Positions 23,871 through 32,691 of a DNA stretch of 51,463 bases are shown in pieces. Source of the DNA: Pseudomonadota bacterium (GTDB taxonomy: Bacteria; Myxococcota_A; UBA9042; GCA-2863065). Made by a program: the position numbers and the translations under genes. Position 1 is the stretch's first letter. Each line of letters starts with the position of its first letter. The stretch is from assembly GCA_005776585.1 (NCBI GenBank), contig SXOX01000032.1, forward strand, positions 1 to 51,463, written 5' to 3'. Below the pieces are notes generated by a model. The model was not told the DNA's origin. It saw only the letters and a list, made by a program, of their open reading frames with translations, and did no database searches.

Positions 23871-26321
23871 TTAGTCTCCACCGAACGACCAGATGCCGTC
23901 CAGGCTGATGTGGACCGGCGCGCTCCCGTCGAAGCGCCCTCGGACAACGCCGAAGCGGTCACCGAATTGTGGCACGTGGTCGCTGCAATAGGGCTCGCTG
24001 AACAGCACGAGCTGGTCGGCGACGAGGTTGCGCGGCACGACGAGCGTGCTCTGCTCCTCCCCATGCCAGCGGAGGTCCATCGCCGCGGGTGAGAACGTCT
24101 CGATCCGGCGCCCGTCGACGTCGCCTTCGAGGAAGACCAGGATACCGCAGTGGGTCGGCTCGCCCCTGGGATCGACGGTGATGGGGACCTCGACGGTGTC
24201 CACCAGAGCCTTCGGGTAGTTCGTGACGATCAACAGCTGCTCCCCGTCTGCGACCTGACCGCCATAGGGTAGGACGCGCAGCCCGTCGACGGGCTTGCCG
24301 GACAAGGTGACGGACACCGACTCGATCGGCGGGTACCACGGGTTGAGCCAGAAGGTGAAGTCGCGCGGCTCGGCGCTCGTGCCTTTGGGCGTGAGCGCGA
24401 CGGTGTACTTGCCCATGTCACGCGTGATGTGGACCTCGAGGCGCTCGGCGGCGAGCTCGAAGGTGAGCGTGTGGACCCAGACGGCGGTGCGAAAGGGCGT
24501 GTCGGCGACGCGACGCGGACCGCCCGCGACCTCGAACTCGTAGTGTCGGCTGATGCCCTGCGAGAACGCCGACAGCACGACGGCGCTCTGGTTCGGGTAC
24601 ACCGGCAGGCCGTCGCTGACAGGCACACCGCGCGGGCGGGGGAGGGCGGCGACCGCGTCGGCCATGCGCGACGCCCAGGCCACGCGCCAGATCGGCTGGT
24701 GCGGCAGCGGTGCGAGCTCCGTGAGCTGGGCTCGCAGGCGCTCGACGCCACCGCTCGGCGGCGGGGCATCGGGCCAGAGCGACCGATCGATGATGCGCAG
24801 GTCCACCGGAAAGGACAGGTGGCGGAGCCCCAGGCTGCCTGTGACGATCGCCGCAAAGACCGCCGCGGTCGCCAGGCCGCGCCTCCACTGCCAGAGACCC
24901 GCCTCGCGGAGCGCATCGAGGCCCAACGCGAGCACGATCGCCAGCGGAGCCAGCCCGGGTGCGACGTAGGTGACCTGCTCCCAGTCGATGCCCTCGAGCA
25001 ACGACAACGCGAGCCAGTGGGGCAGGGCGAACACGAGCAACAACACGACGGTGCGCCGTTGGGTCGGCGAGGCCCAGAGCCGCCAGCCTCCGAGCGCGGC
25101 GATCGCCAGCGTGAGCTGCCCATAGCACCGCGCGACCAGGAGCGGGAGCCAGAGGAAGGTCGGAAAGGGGAGCCAGACGGTGCGAACGATGCGGTCGGTG
25201 AAGGGCCAGTTGAGCGGCTTGAACATGAACTTGAGCCCGAGGAACACGTTCTCGACGACGCGACCGCCGGAGTCGACCTGAATCTTGGGATCCGTGAACG
25301 GGTTCCCAAGCGCAATCGCGTTGACGTAGAGCCACGGGAAGCCGGTCGCCACCGCGCAGCCGAGCCCGAGCGCGAACGTGCGCGCCCGCTGCGCCAGCGC
25401 TCCCGGCTGCCAGAACGCGGCGGCGATGGCGGCGGGTACGAACAGCGAGGAGGTGTCGCGGACGCCGATCAGGTGCCCGATGAGCAGCCCGACGAGCGCC
25501 ATGAGCCCCGGGCCCGTCGCGGGACGCAGCGCGGCCCACTGGATGACGCACACGAGCGCAAGCGCGTAGTAGTTCTCGTTGACGTAGTAGCCGCAGAGAA
25601 CGTGACTGCCCCAGGTGAAGAGCGTTGTCGCGGCGGTCGCGGCGCCGCGGCTCGCGCCGGCCTCGCGTGCGGTAAGCCAGACGGCGTAGGCTGTGACCAA
25701 CGTGGCGTGGACCGCGGACGCAAGGAAGCCCGCCATGCCGAGCATCGCGACGGGGAGGCCGAGGATCGGGACGTTGCCCAGGCGCTGCTCGTAGACGAGT
25801 GAGGCGAAGCCGTTCAGCGCTTCGGTGTCGTGATGGATGATGAAGTGGATGAAGCCGCCGCTGAGATTGTCGAAGAGCGCCAGGGAGTGGCTGGGGTCGT
25901 TCTGTATTCCGTGCAGCGCGACGACATAGAGGCAGTGTTGTACGGTCGTGATGACGTCTCCGGCGTCGATCGAGCGAAAGCCGAACAGGATGAACCCCGT
26001 GCAGGCGACGGTGATGGCGGCGAGGAGCGCGAGATCCCGCCGGTCGAGGTCCAGGTCGCGCCAGGGACGCAACGTGGCGAGCCCCGCGACGTTCAGGATG
26101 CTCGTGCCGACCAGGACGAACGGCCAGTCCATCGGCACATGGCCGAGGCACGAGAGCAGGAAGAGCCCAAGCGGGACGAGTGAGAAGCCGCAGACCAACG
26201 CCAGGAGCTGGCGCTCGACGCCACGCACGCCAGGCACGAGCGCGCGGCTGAGCAGGTAGCCCGGCAGGAGCTGGGTCCAGGTCCAGAGCCCGAGGGCGAG
26301 CAGCGTGCCGAGCAAGACCAC
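23871..26321 (-). CDS. Polytopic GT-C-like membrane protein with conserved Cys-containing C-terminal domain
   Basis: 816 aa from GTG 26321, 9 nt after the stop of its tandem paralogue. About 12 hydrophobic segments are followed by a 230-residue soluble tail. Family blocks are IDAGDVITTVQHCLYVVALH, NGFASLVYEQRLGNVPILG, NWPFTDRIVRTVWLPFPTFL, and near the end THCGILVFLEG with SEPYCSDHVPQFGDR. The paired Cys and the PYCxxHVPQ(F/Y)GDR box are shared with the neighbours at 15968 and 26331. GT-C-type sugar transfer is suggested by overall architecture only. Second gene of the five-gene minus-strand operon; the next start is 4 nt downstream of its stop. Confidence 0.72.
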   Translation of the reverse strand: MVLLGTLLALGLWTWTQLLPGYLLSRALVPGVRGVERQLLALVCGFSLVPLGLFLLSCLGHVPMDWPFVLVGTSILNVAGLATLRPWRDLDLDRRDLALLAAITVACTGFILFGFRSIDAGDVITTVQHCLYVVALHGIQNDPSHSLALFDNLSGGFIHFIIHHDTEALNGFASLVYEQRLGNVPILGLPVAMLGMAGFLASAVHATLVTAYAVWLTAREAGASRGAATAATTLFTWGSHVLCGYYVNENYYALALVCVIQWAALRPATGPGLMALVGLLIGHLIGVRDTSSLFVPAAIAAAFWQPGALAQRARTFALGLGCAVATGFPWLYVNAIALGNPFTDPKIQVDSGGRVVENVFLGLKFMFKPLNWPFTDRIVRTVWLPFPTFLWLPLLVARCYGQLTLAIAALGGWRLWASPTQRRTVVLLLVFALPHWLALSLLEGIDWEQVTYVAPGLAPLAIVLALGLDALREAGLWQWRRGLATAAVFAAIVTGSLGLRHLSFPVDLRIIDRSLWPDAPPPSGGVERLRAQLTELAPLPHQPIWRVAWASRMADAVAALPRPRGVPVSDGLPVYPNQSAVVLSAFSQGISRHYEFEVAGGPRRVADTPFRTAVWVHTLTFELAAERLEVHITRDMGKYTVALTPKGTSAEPRDFTFWLNPWYPPIESVSVTLSGKPVDGLRVLPYGGQVADGEQLLIVTNYPKALVDTVEVPITVDPRGEPTHCGILVFLEGDVDGRRIETFSPAAMDLRWHGEEQSTLVVPRNLVADQLVLFSEPYCSDHVPQFGDRFGVVRGRFDGSAPVHISLDGIWSFGGD

Positions 26322-26330
26322 TCGGCTTGT

Positions 26331-28775
26331 CTACCACATCCGGTTCAGGACGAAGCGCAGCGGGCGCTCAGGAAGAAAGGGCCCGTCGACGAGCGCGTAG
26401 CGATCGCCGTACTGCGGAACGTGATCCGAGCAGTAGGGATCGGCGTGAAGGACGACCCGATCGGAGCGGAGGCCGCGCGGCACTCGGAGTGTCCCGTGGA
26501 GCTCGCCGCGCCAGCTCTGGTCGTGGCCACCGGCCAGCACGAGCGTCTCGATGTGCGTAACGTCGACGCCCTGCAGGAACAGGAACATGCCGCAGCGCGC
26601 CGGCTCCCCGTTGGGGTCGACCTCGAACGGAATGGCGACGGTGTCGAGCACGTCACTCGGGTAGTTCGTGACGATGAAGCGCTCTTCGCCGTCAGCGTTC
26701 TTTCCGCCGTACGTGACGGTCCGTGCGTCCGCCAAGGTCCTGCCGTCGAGTCGCACGCTGACCGACCGCACGGGCGGGAACCACGGGCGGAGCCAGAACG
26801 TGAAGTCTGCGACCTCCGGCGTGGCGTTGATCACCGTAACGTCCACGTCGTAGTGGTTTTCTGTGCGTAGGACCTTCACGGCGACCTCGCTGGCCGCGAG
26901 CCGAAGCGAGACCATGTGAAGCCCCAGGCTCGAGCGCACGCCATCGCTGGGGCGCCGCTCGGGGCCGCCCGCCAAGTGGAAGGCGTAGTTGCGGGCGACG
27001 CGCGAGTCGTAGCCGGCCATCGCCGCGACCTCGCCGCTGGCGTAGACAGGGAGCGGCGGCCCGTCTGGGGTGGGCGTGGTCGGCACCGCTGGGGGACCGA
27101 GCACGTGCGCCAGGCTGCGCCACGTGACGGAGGCAAAGCTCGAGCGCAGCACGGGGAGTCGGGGCAGTGGCGCGAACGCCGTGAGCATCTCACCGACGGC
27201 GAGGACTCCCGGGTCGGGCGCTGGCGTGGGGAGCACCGTGCCGTCCTCCAAGACGAGCTGCCGGGCATCGACGGGCCAGGACGTGGAGCGGAGCAGGCGC
27301 GAGGTGCCCGCGACGAGGACCAGGAGGCCCGCGATCACCAGCGCGGGACGGCGCCACGCCCCAGGGACCCAGAGCGCGTCGAGGCCCAGCGCGAGCACGA
27401 CCGCGAAGGGAACGAGCCCCGGAGCCGCGTAGCTCAGCTGCTCCCAGTCGAGCGACTCGAGCAGCATCATCACGGCGCAGTGCGGGACGGCGAAGGCCAC
27501 GAGCAGCCAGGTCGTGCGTCGCTGGCGAACGTCCTTCAGCAGCCGGCCAAAGCCGTAGAGCGCGGTCGCCACCGCGACCTGGCCATAGCAGAGCGCGGTC
27601 CAGAGCGGTAGCCAGAGGAACGTCGGGAACGGGTTCCACGCCGTGCGCACGACGGCGTCGGTGAAGGGCCAGTTCAGCGCGCGGAAGTCGAAGCGCCAGC
27701 CCCAGAGCTCGTTCTGAACGATGCGCGAGCAATACTCGCGAAAGATCTTGGGGTCCGCAAACGGTGTCCCGAGCATGATGGAGTTGATGTAGAGCCATGG
27801 GGCCACGGCGGCCAGCGCGAACGCGGCGCCCAGGGCAAACTGGCGTGCGCGTTCGCCCGCGGTACCCGGCCGCCACAGCACGGCGAGCGCGATCGCGGGC
27901 CAGAACAGCGAGGACGTGTAGCGCACGCCGATGAGGTGACCGCTCACGATGCCGACGAGCACGACGAGGCCGCGACCGTGCTCGCTGCGGAGCGCCGTCC
28001 AGAGCAGGAACGCGACCAGCGCCACGGCGAAGTTGTTCTCGTTGATGAAGTAGCCGCAGAAGGTGCGCATGCCGAACGCGAACAGGACCGCCGCCACGAC
28101 GGCCGCGGGGCCGCGCACGCCGGCAGAGCGCGCAGCGAGGTACGCGCAGACTCCGGTGATGACCGTGGCGTGCACGGCGCCGAGGTACCAGCCCGCGGAG
28201 CCGAAGAGCGCGACAGCCGGCGCGAGGATGGCCGCGTTGCCGAGACGCTGCTCGAAGACGAGCGGCGCGAGCCCGTTGAACTCCGTCGTCGGGTGATGCA
28301 CGAGGTAATGGACGAAGCCGTCGCCCATGGCGTCGTAGAGAGGCACGCCCACGCTCGGGTCGTTGACGATCGTGTGCATCACGATGACGTAGAGGCAGTG
28401 GTGCACCGTGGAGAAGACGTCTCCGCCGTCGAGCGAGCGCACGCCGAAGAGTAAGACCAGGCCCGTGCACGCCACGGCGAGCACAACAGCGAGCGAGTCC
28501 CTCCAGCCGACCTGAAGGTCGCCGTAGACGCGCCAGTGGACCATCGCCGCGAGCCCTCCGAGGTTCACGGTCGTCGCCACGAGCCACAGCAGCGGAGCGT
28601 CGACCGGCAGGCTGGCCGCGACCGCGATCAAGAACACCGCAAGCGGGACGACCGAGAAGCCCGATACGAGGGCGAAGCCGTGGCGCTCGACGCCGCGGGC
28701 CTCGGGGACGAGCGCGCGACTGACGAAGTACCCCGGCAGGTAGAGCACCCACAGCGCCGCCGTGGCAACGAACAT
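26331..28775 (-). CDS. Polytopic GT-C-like membrane protein with conserved Cys-containing C-terminal domain
   Basis: 814 aa from ATG 28775, first gene of the minus-strand operon. Motifs: LDGGDVFSTVHHCLYVIVMH, NGLAPLVFEQRLGNAAILAP, NWPFTDAVVRTAWNPFPTFL, and C-terminal ARCGMFLFLQG and ADPYCSDHVPQYGDR. Compared with its two relatives the ATG start leaves the N-terminus six residues short; the six missing residues (VAIIGL) are encoded just upstream, and a GGAGGAGGG sequence sits about 10 nt before an ATC codon in frame. A non-standard start there is possible but unproven. GT-C function is inferred from architecture; no substrate is evident. Confidence 0.72.
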   Translation of the reverse strand: MFVATAALWVLYLPGYFVSRALVPEARGVERHGFALVSGFSVVPLAVFLIAVAASLPVDAPLLWLVATTVNLGGLAAMVHWRVYGDLQVGWRDSLAVVLAVACTGLVLLFGVRSLDGGDVFSTVHHCLYVIVMHTIVNDPSVGVPLYDAMGDGFVHYLVHHPTTEFNGLAPLVFEQRLGNAAILAPAVALFGSAGWYLGAVHATVITGVCAYLAARSAGVRGPAAVVAAVLFAFGMRTFCGYFINENNFAVALVAFLLWTALRSEHGRGLVVLVGIVSGHLIGVRYTSSLFWPAIALAVLWRPGTAGERARQFALGAAFALAAVAPWLYINSIMLGTPFADPKIFREYCSRIVQNELWGWRFDFRALNWPFTDAVVRTAWNPFPTFLWLPLWTALCYGQVAVATALYGFGRLLKDVRQRRTTWLLVAFAVPHCAVMMLLESLDWEQLSYAAPGLVPFAVVLALGLDALWVPGAWRRPALVIAGLLVLVAGTSRLLRSTSWPVDARQLVLEDGTVLPTPAPDPGVLAVGEMLTAFAPLPRLPVLRSSFASVTWRSLAHVLGPPAVPTTPTPDGPPLPVYASGEVAAMAGYDSRVARNYAFHLAGGPERRPSDGVRSSLGLHMVSLRLAASEVAVKVLRTENHYDVDVTVINATPEVADFTFWLRPWFPPVRSVSVRLDGRTLADARTVTYGGKNADGEERFIVTNYPSDVLDTVAIPFEVDPNGEPARCGMFLFLQGVDVTHIETLVLAGGHDQSWRGELHGTLRVPRGLRSDRVVLHADPYCSDHVPQYGDRYALVDGPFLPERPLRFVLNRMW

Positions 28776-28930
28776 CAGGCCGATGATGGCGACGGGGCCC
28801 TCCTCCGTGGGGTGCTCTGCGGAGGGTGCTCTGGGGAGCGCTCCCGCTCGGGCGGCGAACGCTAGCAGCCCGCAGCCGACGTGTCACGTTTCTGCGAGGG
28901 CGCGGACTGGCGAGTCGGATTTGCTTTCAC

Positions 28931-28959
28931 TTGACACGCGTTTGTCGATTTGGCAGGCT
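28931..28959 (+). promoter_or_regulatory. Sigma-70-type promoter for the cysteine desulfurase-mnmA-rnc operon
   Basis: A perfect -35 box TTGACA (28931-28936) stands 17 nt before the weak -10 candidate CAGGCT (28954-28959), within a locally AT-richer stretch. GTG 28968 follows 8 nt after that box, which would make the message leaderless. Confidence 0.4.
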
Positions 28960-28967
28960 CCCGTCTC

Positions 28968-30098
28968 GTGCGCGTCTATCTGGACCACAACGCAACGACT
29001 CGGCTCTGCGCGTCTGCCGCCTCGGCCATGGGGCCATGGCTCGCGGCGGGTGCGGTGGGCAACGCGTCGAGCGTCCATGCCGAGGGCCGTCGCGCGCGAG
29101 ACGCCGTCGAGGCCGCGCGGGAAGCGGTCGCCACGGCGATCGGGCTGAGGTCGCGCGCAGACGTCTCGGGGCTTGTGTTCACTTCCGGCGCCACGGAGGC
29201 CAACCATCTGGCGCTGAACGGGCTCATGCCGGAGCGGCCACACGTGGTGACCTCAGCCGCGGAGCATCCCTCGGTGCTCGAGGTGGCGCGCGCGCGCGGC
29301 CCAGGCCTGGTCACCGTCATTCCGGTCGGCCCCGATGGCCGGGTCGACCCCGCCGAGGTCGTCTCGGCCCTGCGGTCGGACACGGGCCTCGTGTCGATTC
29401 ACGCCGCCAACAACGAGACCGGCGTCCTTCAGGACGTACCCGCCTTGGCTTGCGTCTGCCGCGCGCGCGACGTCCCCCTCCACGTCGACGCGGCGCAGGT
29501 CCTGGGTCGGCTGCCACTGGACGTGACCACATGGGGGGCTGACCTCGTCACGTTGAGCGCGCACAAGGCGCACGGCCCCATCGGCGCGGGCGCGCTCTGG
29601 GTTCGTCGGGGCCTGCGGCTCGTCCCATGGCTGCGTGGCGGTCCCCAGGAGCGCGGGCGTCGCGCGGGCACCGAGACCGTCGCGGCAATCGTCGGCTGTG
29701 GCGCCGCTGCGCTCGCGTGCCCCACGCACCTCGCCGAGATGCCTCGCGTCGCCGCGCTCTGCCAGCGACTGCTCGACGGTCTGGCCGTGCTCGACGCGAG
29801 CATCACCCGCGTCGGCGCTCTGGAGCGTCTCCCGAACACGCTGTCGTTGGCGTTTCCGGGCCGGTCGGGCGAGGCCCTCGTCATGGCGCTCGATCTCCAC
29901 GGCGTCGCCGCCTCCACGGGTGCCGCGTGCTCCGTCGGCTCCGTCGAGGCCAGCCCGGTCCTGCTCGCGATGGGTCTCACGCCGTCAGAGGCGCGGTCGG
30001 TGGTGCGCTTGTCCTTGGGCGCCGAGACGACCTCTGCGGACGTCGATCACACGCTGCTGGCCTTCGAGGCCGTGCTGAGCCGGGGGGCACGCGCATGA
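28968..30098 (+). CDS. Cysteine desulfurase (NifS/IscS-like, PLP-dependent)
   Basis: 376 aa from GTG 28968, where the typical class V aminotransferase start VYLDHNATT begins; a TTG 18 nt upstream is less likely. The enzyme takes sulfur from L-cysteine as a protein persulfide for iron-sulfur clusters and tRNA thiolation. Seen in the sequence: TSGATEANHLAL, the PLP-contacting EHPSV and HVDAAQ, the Schiff-base lysine K200 in SAHKAHGPIGAG, RAGTETVA, and catalytic Cys321 in the loop STGAACSVG. Length and motif order are normal for the family. The stop overlaps the mnmA start by ATGA, so this enzyme probably donates sulfur to MnmA, the role IscS plays in E. coli. The exact subtype (IscS or NifS) cannot be fixed by eye. 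Confidence 0.93.
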   Translation: MRVYLDHNATTRLCASAASAMGPWLAAGAVGNASSVHAEGRRARDAVEAAREAVATAIGLRSRADVSGLVFTSGATEANHLALNGLMPERPHVVTSAAEHPSVLEVARARGPGLVTVIPVGPDGRVDPAEVVSALRSDTGLVSIHAANNETGVLQDVPALACVCRARDVPLHVDAAQVLGRLPLDVTTWGADLVTLSAHKAHGPIGAGALWVRRGLRLVPWLRGGPQERGRRAGTETVAAIVGCGAAALACPTHLAEMPRVAALCQRLLDGLAVLDASITRVGALERLPNTLSLAFPGRSGEALVMALDLHGVAASTGAACSVGSVEASPVLLAMGLTPSEARSVVRLSLGAETTSADVDHTLLAFEAVLSRGARA

Positions 30099-31237
30099 GC
30101 GCGCGTCTTCGGGTGGTCGTCGCGATGAGCGGCGGTGTCGACTCCGCCGTGGCGGCCGGGCTGCTCGTGGAGGCCGGCCATGAGGTCATCGGCATCACGA
30201 TGCACCTGACGGACACCGACGCCGACGCGGCGGAGCGCGTGGGTTCCTGCTGTGCTCCCGACGACGTGCGCGACGCGCGCGGCGTGGCCACGCAGCTCGG
30301 GATCCCTCATTTTGTCGCCAACTACAAGGCGCAGTTCAAGGCGGCGGTCATCGACCGCTTCGTCATGGACTATCAGGCCGGCCGCACGCCGAGCCCGTGT
30401 GTCCGCTGCAATAGCGATCTCAAGTTCACGACGCTGATGGAGCGCGCGCTCGCGCTCGGCGCCGACCGGCTGGCCACCGGCCACTACGCCCGGGTCATCT
30501 CTGACCCGGATGGCACGGCGCATCTGCTGCGCGCCGTCGAGCCGTCCAAGGACCAGAGCTACTTTCTCTTTGGCGTGACCCAAGAGGCGCTCCGGCGGAC
30601 TTGGTTTCCGATAGGCGGCCTCTCGAAGGACGCCGTGCGCGAGCACGCCCGTCGGCTGGGGCTGCCGGTCTCGGGCAAGGCGGAGTCCATGGACCTCTGC
30701 TTCGTTCCGGATGGCGACTACGCGGGCTTCGTCGCCAAGAACGCGGTCGCGCGCGCCGGAGACATCGTCGATATGGCCGGCCAGGTCCTCGGTCGCCACA
30801 ACGGCATCCATCAGTTCACCGTCGGTCAGCGCAAGGGGCTGGGCTTGCCCGGCGGGACGCCCACGCGCTTCGTCATCGGCGTCCGTGGTGAGGATGGGCG
30901 CGTCGTCGTCGGCGGCCGCGACGCGCTGCTCGTCTCCGGTGCCGTGGCGACGGGCATGTCCTTCATCGACGCGCCCGGGCTGGTCGCCGGCATGGCGGTC
31001 CTCGCCCGCGTGCGCCACCGCAGCGCGCCGGCTCCAGCGTCGGTCGCGTCCTTCGATCCCATCACCGCAACGGCCACCATCGCCTTTCGCGAGCCGCTCC
31101 GCGCGGTCGCGCCCGGCCAGGCGTTGGTGCTCTACAGCGCCACGGAGCCGGAGCGCGTCCTGGGCGGCGGCTGGATCGATCGGGCACTCCCGTTCCAGGC
31201 CGAGGCAACACCGAGCAACCTGGGGAGCTTTGCATGA
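30095..31237 (+). CDS. mnmA: tRNA-specific 2-thiouridylase MnmA
   Basis: 380 aa from ATG 30095. MnmA adenylates and thiolates U34 of tRNAs for Lys, Glu and Gln using persulfide sulfur. The ATP-binding PP-loop is SGGVDS (12-17). The first catalytic Cys region is PSPCVRCNSDLKF and the second, in the later loop, is SMDLCFVPDGDY. Between them are ATGHYAR and SKDQSYFLFG, both hallmarks. An extra SCC motif near residue 50 (VGSCCAPDDVRDAR) is common in many MnmA proteins outside the E. coli type. The C-terminal beta-barrel is complete. The gene overlaps its neighbours by 4 nt on both sides, which ties sulfur supply, tRNA thiolation and RNase III into one transcript. Confidence 0.96.
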   Translation: MSARLRVVVAMSGGVDSAVAAGLLVEAGHEVIGITMHLTDTDADAAERVGSCCAPDDVRDARGVATQLGIPHFVANYKAQFKAAVIDRFVMDYQAGRTPSPCVRCNSDLKFTTLMERALALGADRLATGHYARVISDPDGTAHLLRAVEPSKDQSYFLFGVTQEALRRTWFPIGGLSKDAVREHARRLGLPVSGKAESMDLCFVPDGDYAGFVAKNAVARAGDIVDMAGQVLGRHNGIHQFTVGQRKGLGLPGGTPTRFVIGVRGEDGRVVVGGRDALLVSGAVATGMSFIDAPGLVAGMAVLARVRHRSAPAPASVASFDPITATATIAFREPLRAVAPGQALVLYSATEPERVLGGGWIDRALPFQAEATPSNLGSFA

Positions 31238-32055
31238 TCCTCCCCGACGATCCGTTGCTCGCCCTCTCGGCACGCCTTGGCTACGTCTTTCGTGATCCAC
31301 GTCTCCTCGAGGCCGCGCTGACCCACAAGAGCTGGGTCAATGAGCAGTCGCGGCCGGTCGCGCCATTCACCGGTGAGACGCTCGGGGCCGGCGGCTTCTC
31401 CGAGACCGACAACCAGCGCCTCGAGTTCGTCGGGGACGCCGTCATCGGCGCGGCCATCGGGCACCTCGTCTTCGATCAGCACCCGGAGGCGCGGGAAGGA
31501 GCGCTCACGCGCTACAAGGCGGTGCTCGTCAGCGAGACCGGGCTCGCGGACGTGGCGCGCGACCTGGACGTCGGCGCCGCGATGCGCTTGGGACGCGGTG
31601 AGGAGCGCTCCGGCGGACGCTCTCGACCCTCGGTGCTGGCCGACGCGCTCGAGGCGGTCATCGCCGCGGTCTATCTGGACGGCGGCTTCGACGCCGCGGC
31701 CGGAGTCGTCCGCCGCCTGTTTGGTGATCGCGTCTCCGGAGTACGTCAGGTCGAGCGGCACGTCGACTTCAAGACCAAGTTGCAGGAGTTCGCCCAGGCG
31801 CGCGTGCGCTCCGTGCCGACGTATCGGCTCGTGGCCGAGGGCTCGGAGCAGATGCGCCGCTATCGCGCCGAGGTGTGGATCGGCGGTCACTGCGTCGGTG
31901 ATGGCGAGGGGAAGTCGAAAAAGGAGGCCGAGCAGACCGCGGCCAGGGCCGCCTTCGATGCGCTGTCGCGCGATCTCTCCGAGGCCGGCGTCACGGCGGC
32001 GGCTCCCACGTCGCCTGAGCCGGACACCGAGCCTCGGGTATCGCCACGCCTCTGA
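31234..32055 (+). CDS. rnc: Ribonuclease III
   Basis: 273 aa from ATG 31234, overlapping the mnmA stop. The enzyme cleaves double-stranded RNA in rRNA maturation and mRNA decay. The nuclease domain carries the signature NQRLEFVGDAV and the second metal-binding helix ADALEAVIAAVYLDGG. The double-stranded-RNA-binding domain follows (DFKTKLQEFAQ, YRAEVWIGG, GKSKKEAEQTAARAAFDAL). An insertion in the early part (PFTGETLGAGGFSETD) lengthens the loop before the signature, and a disordered Pro-rich tail of about 20 residues ends the protein. It is the last gene of the operon and is followed by a hairpin at 32137. Confidence 0.97.
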   Translation: MILPDDPLLALSARLGYVFRDPRLLEAALTHKSWVNEQSRPVAPFTGETLGAGGFSETDNQRLEFVGDAVIGAAIGHLVFDQHPEAREGALTRYKAVLVSETGLADVARDLDVGAAMRLGRGEERSGGRSRPSVLADALEAVIAAVYLDGGFDAAAGVVRRLFGDRVSGVRQVERHVDFKTKLQEFAQARVRSVPTYRLVAEGSEQMRRYRAEVWIGGHCVGDGEGKSKKEAEQTAARAAFDALSRDLSEAGVTAAAPTSPEPDTEPRVSPRL

Positions 32056-32136
32056 TCCGGCCCACAAGGATCGGCTGACCTAGGTCAGCAGCGCGTTGAA
32101 TTCTGTCTGCTCGACTCCTTACGCTTAAAATACGAC

Positions 32137-32167
32137 GGCCCGTGGTAGCGCGGTGCCACCACGGGCC
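32137..32167 (+). terminator. Stem-loop after rnc (terminator-like)
   Basis: GGCCCGTGGT (32137-32146) and ACCACGGGCC (32158-32167) pair perfectly over 10 bp with an 11-nt loop. No U-run follows, so it is not a classical intrinsic terminator. It may stabilise the 3' end or belong to a structured RNA. Confidence 0.45.
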
Positions 32168-32571
32168 ATCGGGATCTTCGGGAAGTCCGCTCGAACCGGC
32201 CATCCCTGAGGAGAGTAGAAGGGTTGGAGATTGTGGCTCTGGAAAGCTACCGCGCTCGCACTGCGATGGCGCTGTCGCCATCGTCGCACTCACACGGCCT
32301 GCCGTCTCGAACGTCCCTTTTGCCCCGAAGTCCCGTTGCATGCCCCACGCAGTCCGTCTTGAAAGCACCGTCTGACGCGAAGGCAACACTGCTTTTCAAG
32401 CTGCCCACCGTGGCCGTCTCCGGCTTCCGGTCGCGAAAGAACACTTTGCGGCTTCCGTGCCAAGCGCTGACCCGTGGCGAGGAACTGTGGAGTTGCAGCT
32501 AGTTACAGCTCAACGGCTTGCCCCCGACGCCCCGCAGTCCGAGGATCCCTGCCATCTGTGTCATAGTCCCA

Positions 32572-32586
32572 CGGACCCCGGGTCCG
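32572..32586. promoter_or_regulatory. Palindrome, candidate enhancer site for the sigma-54 promoter
   Basis: CGGACCC and GGGTCCG are perfect inverted arms separated by one base. The centre lies about 115 bp upstream of the -24 element, the distance range at which bacterial enhancer-binding proteins usually bind. Assignment as an activator site is inference. Confidence 0.35.
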
Positions 32587-32691
32587 CCACGACCCGCCGA
32601 TGCGCGTTCGACCCAGCCCTCTGTTCATGTTCGGAATTGATAAGATGATGTAACAGCTCAGGAATTCGACCACTCTGACATTCGCGTCACC

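Noticed and set aside
32137..32167. T-box riboswitch antiterminator (GTGGTAGCGCGG resembles GTGGTACCGCGG)
   Set aside because: The core ACCGCG is mismatched, no stem I or terminator/antiterminator pair is visible, and no aminoacyl-tRNA synthetase or amino-acid gene follows.
31991..32389. Minus-strand 132-aa frame across the rnc end and the non-coding region
   Set aside because: No family motif, no ribosome binding site, and it overlaps the end of rnc; coding is not supported.
32560..32640. tRNA gene suggested by a GTTCGACCC T-loop-like string
   Set aside because: The flanking bases do not pair into a T stem and no acceptor or anticodon arm can be drawn.
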